NCBI GenBank assembly: GCA_021204285.1
Contig: JAJPZP010000206.1
Span: forward strand, 1 to 9,389
Source: Lachnospiraceae bacterium
Lineage (GTDB): Bacteria; Bacillota; Clostridia; Lachnospirales; Lachnospiraceae
DNA length: 9,389 bases
Reading direction: 5' to 3'
Shown: one piece after another, positions 1 to 6,313 of the stretch
How positions within the stretch are numbered: the first letter of the stretch is position 1
How the letters are laid out: the number at the start of each line of letters is the position of its first letter
Notes under the pieces: model-generated
Told to the model about the DNA's origin: nothing
Seen by the model: the letters and a program-made list of their open reading frames with translations, nothing else
Databases searched by the model: none
Program-made: the position numbers and the translations under genes

Positions 1-24
1 AAATAATTTTTTATCCGCAGACAA

Positions 25-30
25 TATAAT
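25..30 (+). promoter_or_regulatory. Possible -10 element of the GH25 gene promoter
   Basis: A perfect TATAAT lies 29 bases before the start codon of the GH25 gene. The -35 position falls in the first bases of the window, where AT-rich sequence shows no convincing TTGACA match, so the promoter is only half supported. A transcript starting about 7 bases downstream would have a leader of roughly 20 to 25 nt that includes the strong GGAGGAAG ribosome binding site at 46-53. Confidence 0.35.
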
Positions 31-59
31 GGCGAGAATCGCCCTGGAGGAAGATAAAT

Positions 60-2189
60 ATGGACTGGAAAAAAATTCTGATGAAACTGTGCGGGCTGAC
101 GTTGAAGAAGATTGGCGCCGGAGTGATGGCTGTGGTGCTTGCGACCGGCAGCATGGGGATCAGTTCGTACAGCATATCAGATTATGATTATGATTCAGAG
201 GAGACGATGGTGGCTCAGATCGTTGAGACGGAGGAGCAGGAGGAGGCGCCGGAGGAAGTCGTCGAGATCGTGGAGGAAGAGGAGACAGAGATCGTACAGC
301 TGTATCTTGCCACTACCTCGATTGATAAGGATCTGAAGATCAAGATCGTGAACGCGGATTCCAAAGTCGTGACGGGTGAGGAATTTACCGTAAAGGTAGC
401 AGAAGATAAAAGCGGCGCGAAGGCGACAGAGTACACGGATGAAGACAAGGACGGTATCATTTACATAGAGGATCTGGAGGGCGGCGACTATACCGTAGAA
501 CTTGAGGAAATCGAGGGATACGAGATCGTGGAAGGGACCATCACGGCAGAGGTGAAGGGCCAGATTGAGTATGCAAAGGTAGATGTCACCGATGAGATCA
601 AGACGGAGTCAGAAGTCAATGTGGCGGCCGAGGATACGGCGGTCAACAATGTCGAGGAGGAGGGAAGCCTGACCGATACGATTGAACTTCTCGAGAGTAC
701 GGTGACAACGTCGAAAGTCGACCGTTCGAAGGTGGATACTTCCCTGATCACGAAGGCTTCGGTTGGCAGCAGCAAGAGCTCGGAGACCGTGACAAAGACG
801 GTGGTGACGACGACAGAGAAATGGGTCGAGGACGAGACGGATACCGACAATGGCGAAGAGGAAGAGAACGCAGAGAGTTCGGGCGAATCAGAAGAGACGG
901 AAGGAACCGATGGAACAGAGGGAACAGGCAGCTCGGAAGGAACCGATGAAACAGAGGGATCGGACAGTACGCTGACCTCTTCGAGTACCGGACGCGTCGT
1001 CGCAGTGAGCTATGTACAGGTTGAGACGACAGAGACTTTCGATGCGACCGTGTCCATCCCCTCATCGGCCACGCTTTATAACTGTGATGTGTCGGCATCG
1101 AACAGCGTGAAGCTGGAGCTGACGAAGAATGATCCTTCGGGTATTATCAAGGATATTACCTGGAGTTCGCTGGATACGACCGTCTGCACGGTATCCGGGA
1201 CGAGCGGCACTTCGACGACGGTGAGCATGAAGAGCACAGGCGTCGTGAATGTGCAGGCGAAAGTGACCTACTATACAGACGATGCCGGAAATACGGCCAA
1301 TGTGAAGCTTCTCTGTAAAGTACTGGTGGACGAGCTCAGCGACTCCAGCACCGTGCTGAAGGATACTTCCGGGAATACGCTCTATGTGGATTCGAATGCG
1401 ACAACCACCGCGAAAGTCAGCGACTATACGAAGTATTCGACGTTCTACACGTCGCCGCAGTATACCGGATGGCAGACGCAGGATGGCAAGGTTTACTACT
1501 ATGACGCGAATCACAACAAAGTGACCGGCAGTCAGGTGATCGGAGGAGTAACCTATACCTTCTCCTCAGATGGAAGCCTGTCGCAGAGTTCCGGTAACCG
1601 TGGTATTGACGTCTCGAAGTATCAGGGCTCTATCGACTGGGCAGCGGTGGCGTCCTCGGGCATCAGCTTCGCGATCATCCGTGCCGGTTACCGGGGTTCC
1701 TCTACCGGAGCGCTGATCGAGGATCCGTATTTCAGGACCAATATTAAGGGAGCGACGGCCGCCGGGATTAAAGTAGGTGTCTACTTCTTTACACAGGCCA
1801 TCACAGAGGCGGAGGCTGTGGAAGAGGCGAGTATGGTGCTCTCGCTGGTGTCCGGTTATAAGATTACCTATCCGATCTTTATCGATACGGAGAGCGCTAC
1901 AAACGGGCGGGCAAACGGCCTGAGTACAAGCGCGCGTACGGCGATTGTCAGTGCTTTCTGCAAGACGATCAAGAATGCCGGTTATACCGCAGGTGTGTAT
2001 GCGAGCAAGAGCTGGTTCAACAATCAGCTGAATGCGTCTTCGCTGAGCAGCTATTGTATCTGGGTGGCGCAGTATAACTCCAGCTGCACCTATTCCGGAA
2101 AGTACAATCTGTGGCAGTATTCCTCGAAGGGGAGCGTCTCAGGCATCAGCGGGAATGTAGATATGAACATCAGTTATCTGGGTTATTGA
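60..2189 (+). CDS. Secreted multidomain GH25 muramidase (lysozyme) with SpaA-like, Ig-like and wall-binding domains
   Basis: Predicted secreted peptidoglycan hydrolase cleaving the MurNAc-GlcNAc bond. The ATG follows GGAGGAAG (46-53) at good spacing. Residues 1-35 form a signal peptide: Lys-rich start, hydrophobic core about 19-30, no clean AxA site. Residues 45-80 are strongly acidic. Residues 90-178 resemble a SpaA/Cna_B domain (GEEFTV at 106-111, GDYTVELEE at 142-150); by hand alignment the usual cross-linking Lys position is Ile96, so an isopeptide bond is doubtful. Residues 255-310 are an acidic Ser/Thr/Gly linker. Residues 325-425 look Big_2-like (ITWSS at 366-370). Residues 469-508 contain a GW-type wall-binding repeat pair. 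Residues 514-709 are a full GH25 domain with all four family acidic positions: D517 (GIDVSKYQG), D609 and E611 (FIDTES), D701 (VDMNISY). There is no LPXTG motif, so attachment is probably through the repeats. It is transcribed alone and ends at a terminator. Role: wall remodelling or lysis of competitors; GH25 call firm, N-terminal domain calls moderate. Confidence 0.93.
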   Translation: MDWKKILMKLCGLTLKKIGAGVMAVVLATGSMGISSYSISDYDYDSEETMVAQIVETEEQEEAPEEVVEIVEEEETEIVQLYLATTSIDKDLKIKIVNADSKVVTGEEFTVKVAEDKSGAKATEYTDEDKDGIIYIEDLEGGDYTVELEEIEGYEIVEGTITAEVKGQIEYAKVDVTDEIKTESEVNVAAEDTAVNNVEEEGSLTDTIELLESTVTTSKVDRSKVDTSLITKASVGSSKSSETVTKTVVTTTEKWVEDETDTDNGEEEENAESSGESEETEGTDGTEGTGSSEGTDETEGSDSTLTSSSTGRVVAVSYVQVETTETFDATVSIPSSATLYNCDVSASNSVKLELTKNDPSGIIKDITWSSLDTTVCTVSGTSGTSTTVSMKSTGVVNVQAKVTYYTDDAGNTANVKLLCKVLVDELSDSSTVLKDTSGNTLYVDSNATTTAKVSDYTKYSTFYTSPQYTGWQTQDGKVYYYDANHNKVTGSQVIGGVTYTFSSDGSLSQSSGNRGIDVSKYQGSIDWAAVASSGISFAIIRAGYRGSSTGALIEDPYFRTNIKGATAAGIKVGVYFFTQAITEAEAVEEASMVLSLVSGYKITYPIFIDTESATNGRANGLSTSARTAIVSAFCKTIKNAGYTAGVYASKSWFNNQLNASSLSSYCIWVAQYNSSCTYSGKYNLWQYSSKGSVSGISGNVDMNISYLGY
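898..959 (+). repeat. In-frame 26-bp direct repeat in the acidic linker of the GH25 protein
   Basis: Two 26-bp copies lie at 898-923 and 934-959. They differ at one base (G913 versus A949) and are offset by 36 bp, exactly 12 codons. They encode the repeated EGTDGTEG / EGTDETEG segments around residues 281-300. The near identity at DNA level suggests a recent in-frame duplication, and such repeats can change length by slippage without shifting the frame. The linker separates the N-terminal domain from the Ig-like and catalytic part. Confidence 0.8.
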
Positions 2190-2206
2190 TATTTTTTAAC
2201 ATTGGG

Positions 2207-2241
2207 GTCGCAGCCGTGTTTTTACGGCTGCGGCTCTTTTT
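2207..2241 (+). terminator. Rho-independent terminator after the GH25 gene
   Basis: Starting 18 bases after the TGA, bases 2207-2218 pair with 2223-2234 to form a GC-rich stem of about 12 pairs, including three G-T wobbles, around a TTTT loop. A T-rich tract (TCTTTTT, 2235-2241) follows at once. It isolates the GH25 gene from the polysaccharide operon. The 3' arm and T tract are partly duplicated just downstream (2245-2256). Confidence 0.9.
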
Positions 2242-2265
2242 GGTTGCGGCTCTTTTACTCCGTGT

Positions 2266-2294
2266 TTGCCATTGACTGGTAAGTATGTTACAAT
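2266..2294 (+). promoter_or_regulatory. Promoter of the polysaccharide operon, extended -10 type
   Basis: A -35 box TTGCCA (2266-2271) is followed after exactly 17 bp by -10 TACAAT (2289-2294). A TG at 2286-2287 makes an extended -10 (TGTTACAAT). This matches the housekeeping sigma-A consensus well. Transcription should start near 2301, giving a leader of about 60 nt before the ATG at 2364. The position just after the terminator fits the start of a new operon. No clear operator is visible. Confidence 0.75.
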
Positions 2295-2319
2295 ATTTAA
2301 GATTATTGAGCCAATAGAT

Positions 2320-2367
2320 ATGGCAGTAAACCGGGTGTCCCGGACATCCCGGAGGGAGTATGTATGA
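2320..2367 (+). other. Possible 15-codon upstream ORF in the operon leader
   Basis: An ATG at 2320 opens a frame encoding MAVNRVSRTSRREYV and stopping at TGA 2365-2367, which overlaps the start codon of the polymerase gene as ATGA. That arrangement is typical of translationally coupled genes, and four of the 15 codons are Arg (three CGG, one AGG). Against it, the ribosome binding site is weak (only GAG at 2308-2310), and an ORF this short easily arises by chance. It may be a leader peptide or nothing. Confidence 0.2.
2331..2352 (+). promoter_or_regulatory. Leader hairpin abutting the polymerase ribosome binding site
   Basis: Bases 2331-2339 can pair with 2343-2352: nine pairs, one bulged T at 2347 and a 3-base loop. 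The 3' end of the stem takes in the first two Gs of the Shine-Dalgarno sequence GGAGGGAG (2351-2358) that serves the ATG at 2364. Folding could lower ribosome access to the first gene of the operon. No T tract follows, so it is not a terminator. The structure is visible; regulation is inference. Confidence 0.4.
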
Positions 2368-3536
2368 ACGAAAAGAAGAAAAAATGGGAGCTCTGGCTTT
2401 CCGGTATGATTCTGGAGGGATTTCTGCTGTATGGAGAGACCGTGACTGCAGTTTCGGAGAACTGGCCGGTACTGGAAAATCTTCTGGAATACTGGCTGTA
2501 TTTCATGTATCTGCTCGTGCTGGTCCGGGTTGCGATACAGAAAAAGGGCTGGCTGGAATGGCTGGTAACGGCAGGCATACTGGGACTGGTAGAGCTTACA
2601 CGGATTACAACGCAGTCCAATGAGGTACTCTGGTTTGCCGCCGGACTGCTGATCGCGAAGGATGTGGATCTGAGCAGAGTACTGAAGACGGACCTGCTGA
2701 CCAGAATTGTGATGGCAGCCGCGCTGATCGTGCTCCCGCTGGCCGGGCTCTATCCTTTTTTTATAAGGGACTGGGGAAGCGGCCGGGTTCGTTACAGCTT
2801 TGGCTGGAGTCATCCGAATGAGATGGGGCTCTTCCTTCTGATGCTGTGCGTAGCCTGGGTCTATCTGCGGCATAAAAAGTGGTGCTGGAAGGACAATGTG
2901 GCTGTCTTGCTTCTGCTGGTATTTCTGGACCGCCTGGCAAACAGCAGGACTCCGGAGATCTGCATCCTTTTGCTGCTTCTGCTGGAAAACCTGTATATTT
3001 TCCTGGAAAAACGCATACCGGATCAGGAGAGAAGGAGCAGGCTGCGGAAGTTGCATGCCTGGCTCTCAGTGTTTGGGGTCTTTATTCTGACTTTTGTGCT
3101 GTTCATCAGTTACAGCGATGAAGCAGCCGTTTTTCAGCAGATTCCGGGGACTGTGCGGGGCAGATTTTCTCTGGCACACCGTTTCTGGAGTGAGCAGGGT
3201 TTTTCCCTCCTGGGACAGGTTTTTGACTATGAAATCTACAATTATCTGGATATGCTGTATGCCTATCTGAGTCTGAATATGGGGCTTGTCGTAGCAGCAG
3301 GCGTGCTGTTTTTAAATGCGTTGGCCGTCTGGCGTGCCGGAAAGGATCGCGACGAGATCCTTCTGCTGATACTCATTATGTTTCAGGCATACAGTCTTCT
3401 GGAACATGAGCATTTCAAAATGATTTACGGGTTTTATCCCCTGTTGCTGGGATATACCCTGTGGCCGACTGTCGGGGAAGTCGAAAGATGGTTTGGAAAG
3501 AAAATAAGGCAAACTGCCGGAAAGGCTGGGAAGTAA
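2364..3536 (+). CDS. Wzy-like polysaccharide polymerase (O-antigen polymerase/ligase superfamily membrane protein)
   Basis: Predicted integral membrane enzyme that joins undecaprenyl-linked repeat units on the outer face of the membrane. The 390 residues are mostly hydrophobic, with about ten segments, in the usual size range of Wzy proteins. Three landmarks fit the Gram-positive Wzy pattern: RYSFGWSHPNEMG (143-155), matching the common FGxxHPNxxG motif; NSRT (193-196) before a Leu-rich helix; and a late outer-loop region with Arg265, Arg267 and Arg273 followed by YNYLDMLYAYLSLNMGL (292-308), resembling the family's DNxYL...G segment. The ATG is served by GGAGGGAG (2351-2358); another ATG at 2360 is out of frame. 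It is first in the operon and ends 4 nt before the next gene. Wzy sequences diverge strongly, so a WaaL-type ligase cannot be excluded and the polymer cannot be named. Confidence 0.8.
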   Translation: MNEKKKKWELWLSGMILEGFLLYGETVTAVSENWPVLENLLEYWLYFMYLLVLVRVAIQKKGWLEWLVTAGILGLVELTRITTQSNEVLWFAAGLLIAKDVDLSRVLKTDLLTRIVMAAALIVLPLAGLYPFFIRDWGSGRVRYSFGWSHPNEMGLFLLMLCVAWVYLRHKKWCWKDNVAVLLLLVFLDRLANSRTPEICILLLLLLENLYIFLEKRIPDQERRSRLRKLHAWLSVFGVFILTFVLFISYSDEAAVFQQIPGTVRGRFSLAHRFWSEQGFSLLGQVFDYEIYNYLDMLYAYLSLNMGLVVAAGVLFLNALAVWRAGKDRDEILLLILIMFQAYSLLEHEHFKMIYGFYPLLLGYTLWPTVGEVERWFGKKIRQTAGKAGK

Positions 3537-3540
3537 GGAC

Positions 3541-5082
3541 ATGTTTCTTGTGGCAAAAATTTTACTGACGGTTTATCTGTATCTGATCAGCTATTTTTAT
3601 ACGCTGTCGGTTCCAATCTCCTGGGATGCGCCGCTGCGCCTGATTGTGATTTATGCCTGCGTCCATGTGATCTGCCATTTCCTGCAGAAGCTGAGGATCA
3701 CGATCCTGGATGAGCCAAAGCGCTGGAACTGGAAGTTCGGCCTGCTCATTGCGGTTATTACCTGGATCGTGCTGGGGGCATATTACCTTGCCTGGTATCC
3801 GGGCGGTCTGATCTCGGATACGTTCAACCAGTGGGCGCAGGTTCAGTCAAGAGCGCTGGTTGACTGGCATCCGGCGATTCATACGCTTCTCTTTCTGCTC
3901 CTGCCGTCCCTGATCTGTAACAACCTTGCATTTGCTGTATTCATGCAGCTTGTCTGGATCGGGCTGGCGATGGCCTATCTGGGTATGGTGCTGGAGCGCT
4001 GGGGAATTCCGAAGAAGTGCAGTATTCCGGCACTGGTACTGGGTGTTATAACTCCGGCTTCGGCCGTCGTCCTTTCCTTTATCTGGAAAGATACTGCCAT
4101 GACGATTTTTATGATTGTTCTGGCAGGGCAGGTGATCGAGATTGTCTTCTCAGACGGAGCCTGGCTGAAAAAATGGCAGAACGCCGTGCTGTTTGGACTG
4201 TTTGGTGCTCTGGCGGCGCTTATGCGCCATAACGCGATCCTGCTGGTGGCACCGTTGATGCTGCTGGTGGCGCTGCTGTACTGGCGACAATTGAAGCGTT
4301 ATGCGCTGATGGGCGGGATCTGGACATTGATTTTTATGGCGGGCATCAAAGGGCCTGTATATAAGGTTCTGCATGTGCAGAGCCATCCTCAGGTGGCTGC
4401 CGAAATGCTCGGCGTTCCCATGACGATTCTGGCGAATGTCCTGATAAATGATCCGGAAAAGCTCGACGAGGAAGCAAGAGAATTCCTCTATAAAATCGGC
4501 GACCAGGAGCTGTGGGAGAGCAATTATGAAGAGGGCAACTGGAACAGTGCCAAATGGATGGGAGATGACATCTCGAACGATGTGATTGAGGAGGAGGGAG
4601 CTGAAAAAGTTCTGCTCTATACCTGGCACGCGATTCAGAAAGCCCCTTATCTGAGTTTCCGCGCGGTTGTGAAGCTTTTTGAGGTTGTATGGAAGCCGGC
4701 CGGATCGAGTGTCACCTGGAGTTATACGGTGAATGTGGGGACCAATATTTACGGATATGAGACGACGGGCGTCGCCTGGCTGCGAAATATTCTCTCCAGA
4801 TGGGACAGTCTGACAGTAAACGGTTCCGTCCTTACAACCTGGAGCTGGCACATCGGATTCTTTACCCTTCTGCTGCTGTTCTTCGGCATCAGCAGATTGA
4901 AAGAAGGCTGGAAAAAGACTCTGCTGTGGATTCCGTCGATCTGTTATAATTTTGGCACGGCACTGGTGCTTTGCGGCCCCGATTTCCGGTTTTTCTGTTT
5001 CAACACGGTGCTGAGTTTTGTGCTTGTGCTCGCGCTTCTCTGCAAAAAGAGGGAGAATGTGGTAGATGAAGAGACTGCTTAA
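3541..5082 (+). CDS. DUF6020-like polytopic membrane protein, putative GT-C type glycosyltransferase
   Basis: A 513-residue membrane protein with about ten hydrophobic segments. The first outer loop carries YPGGLISDTFNQWAQ (86-100) and DWHPAIHT (108-115), a pattern I associate with the DUF6020 family. Further landmarks are WKD (182-184), RHN (229-231) and PDFRFF (480-485). An acidic residue in the first outer loop (D93) and an Arg-Asn pair in a later helix also suggest a GT-C fold that uses a polyprenyl-phosphate sugar donor, but the family is uncharacterised. Residues 300-350 are a hydrophilic acidic stretch. Start choice is uncertain: the ATG at 3541 lies 1 nt after TAAGGA (3534-3539), too close for an ideal site, while an in-frame GTG at 3550 is 10 nt away. 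The gene overlaps the next by 17 nt. Likely role: a sugar transfer or modification step on the outer face. The family match is from memory of motifs. Confidence 0.75.
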   Translation: MFLVAKILLTVYLYLISYFYTLSVPISWDAPLRLIVIYACVHVICHFLQKLRITILDEPKRWNWKFGLLIAVITWIVLGAYYLAWYPGGLISDTFNQWAQVQSRALVDWHPAIHTLLFLLLPSLICNNLAFAVFMQLVWIGLAMAYLGMVLERWGIPKKCSIPALVLGVITPASAVVLSFIWKDTAMTIFMIVLAGQVIEIVFSDGAWLKKWQNAVLFGLFGALAALMRHNAILLVAPLMLLVALLYWRQLKRYALMGGIWTLIFMAGIKGPVYKVLHVQSHPQVAAEMLGVPMTILANVLINDPEKLDEEAREFLYKIGDQELWESNYEEGNWNSAKWMGDDISNDVIEEEGAEKVLLYTWHAIQKAPYLSFRAVVKLFEVVWKPAGSSVTWSYTVNVGTNIYGYETTGVAWLRNILSRWDSLTVNGSVLTTWSWHIGFFTLLLLFFGISRLKEGWKKTLLWIPSICYNFGTALVLCGPDFRFFCFNTVLSFVLVLALLCKKRENVVDEETA

Positions 5083-6313
5083 AGGCATTGGGGTATTGTT
5101 GGGAGGAATCATTCTGGGCACGGTGGGGATGTGCCTGGTATTTCTGCTTCCGGTAGAACCGATGCAGGAACATATGCGGGAATCGCTGGAGTCTTTCATG
5201 GAAGAAGGAGAGAATCCGTTCCTTCTGGAGGGCATCAAGGGCAGTTCACTGGACAATTACACGGATGCGACGATGCTCGGGCTTGCGGTCTATCAGTCCG
5301 ATAAACCGTTTTACCAGTCCGCCATGCTGGCACTCTGGCATACGGATGAGGCGGGCACGATGGAAGCGCTGGAGGAATACCTGACGGAAGGCGGCGCGGA
5401 GGAAGAGGACTCCTATGCGCGATACTGGCAGGGATATTTACTTTTTCTGAAGCCCCTGCTCCTCTTTCTGATTCTGGGGCAGATCCGTATACTGAACGGA
5501 ATTGTGGCGGCATTGCTTACGCTTGCGATTTTACTGCTGCTTTGCAGACGGGGAATGCAGCGGGGGGCGGTGGCATATCTTCTGGCGATCCTGGCGCTGT
5601 TTCCGGTGACGATTCCATTTTCACTCCAGTTCTCAACCTGTTTTTATGTGGGAAGTCTGGCGGTGCTGGCAGTGCTGGCCGGGTACGACCGCCTTGAACA
5701 GAACCAATCCTGGCCGTATCTTTTCCTTGTCACGGGAATCTGTACCAGCTTTGTTGATTTTCTGACTTACCCGGTGTTTACCTTTGGAATGCCGGTGGTA
5801 CTCTGGCTGGTCATGGATCGCAGAAAATGGCAGGATTCTCTCCGGCAGCTGCTTCAGAACGGGCTGGCCTGGTGTGCAGGATATCTTGGCATGTGGATGG
5901 GGAAATGGACGGTGGGTTCGCTGCTTACCGGTCAGAATCTCTGGAGTGAAGGACTTGCAAACGTTCTGATCCGGACCTCCGGGGAGGCCTACGATGATAA
6001 GGTAAACAGAATTTTCGCGATCCTGAGAAACTTTTATATTTATGCGAATGTGTGGGGAGTTCTGCTTGCGATCGCGGTTCTGGGGTGGCTTATTTTCTGG
6101 TTCAGAAAGTATGGGCGTCCTGCCGGTCTGTCCCGCCTGTGTCTGCTGCTCGCGGTGGCCTGCATTCCGCTGGTATGGTATCTGCTGGCCGCCAATCACT
6201 CCTATGTGCATTACTGGTATACATTTCGCAATCTTGCAGTCTCGGTGTTTGCCCTCGGCATGATTCCGGAGCTTATAAAGGAAAGGGGAAAGTGTGCGGA
6301 TGCAGTCGAATGA
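5066..6313 (+). CDS. Uncharacterised polytopic membrane protein, possible GT-C type glycosyltransferase
   Basis: A 415-residue protein whose family I cannot name. A first membrane helix (about 7-29) leads to an acidic outer loop of roughly 95 residues (31-125), followed by eight or nine more hydrophobic segments. The loop contains LDNYTDATML (62-71), and just before the second helix SYARYWQGY (116-124). Later come FVDFLTYP (229-236) and NHSYVHYWYTFRN (377-389), where closely spaced His, Tyr and Arg look functional. One helix, a long loop with spaced Asp residues, then many helices is the layout of GT-C enzymes; that reading is inference. The ATG follows GAGGGAG (5049-5055) at 10 nt and lies inside the previous gene, so coupling with the DUF6020-like protein is likely. 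The 3' end overlaps the next gene. Probable role: glycosyl transfer or modification outside the membrane during polysaccharide assembly. Confidence 0.7.
   Translation: MKRLLKGIGVLLGGIILGTVGMCLVFLLPVEPMQEHMRESLESFMEEGENPFLLEGIKGSSLDNYTDATMLGLAVYQSDKPFYQSAMLALWHTDEAGTMEALEEYLTEGGAEEEDSYARYWQGYLLFLKPLLLFLILGQIRILNGIVAALLTLAILLLLCRRGMQRGAVAYLLAILALFPVTIPFSLQFSTCFYVGSLAVLAVLAGYDRLEQNQSWPYLFLVTGICTSFVDFLTYPVFTFGMPVVLWLVMDRRKWQDSLRQLLQNGLAWCAGYLGMWMGKWTVGSLLTGQNLWSEGLANVLIRTSGEAYDDKVNRIFAILRNFYIYANVWGVLLAIAVLGWLIFWFRKYGRPAGLSRLCLLLAVACIPLVWYLLAANHSYVHYWYTFRNLAVSVFALGMIPELIKERGKCADAVE

Noticed and set aside
139..336. A 65-codon + strand frame giving an Arg-rich product inside the GH25 gene
   Set aside because: It is the out-of-frame reading of the GAG/GAA-rich acidic segment. 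The Arg run follows from base composition, not from a real gene.
2272..2277. TTGACT, closer to the -35 consensus than TTGCCA
   Set aside because: The spacing to TACAAT is only 11 bp, and a 17-bp spacing would put the -10 at ATTTAA. TTGCCA with the extended -10 at exact 17-bp spacing is the better promoter.
2360..2623. An alternative ATG at 2360 opening an 87-codon frame
   Set aside because: The ribosome binding site would be only about 4 nt away, the frame is short, and its product has no recognisable features. The ATG at 2364 leads into the membrane protein.
2196..3056. A 286-codon open frame on the - strand opposite the polymerase gene
   Set aside because: It is antisense to a gene with clear membrane-protein character and Wzy motifs. 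Its product is rich in Gln, Pro and His with no domain signal, and it would run through the terminator and promoter region.
4150..5256. A 368-codon open frame on the - strand opposite the DUF6020-like gene and the next start
   Set aside because: The composition (many His, Gln, Arg, Pro) is typical of the antisense of Leu- and Trp-rich membrane genes, it shows no domain signal, and it spans a coupled gene junction.
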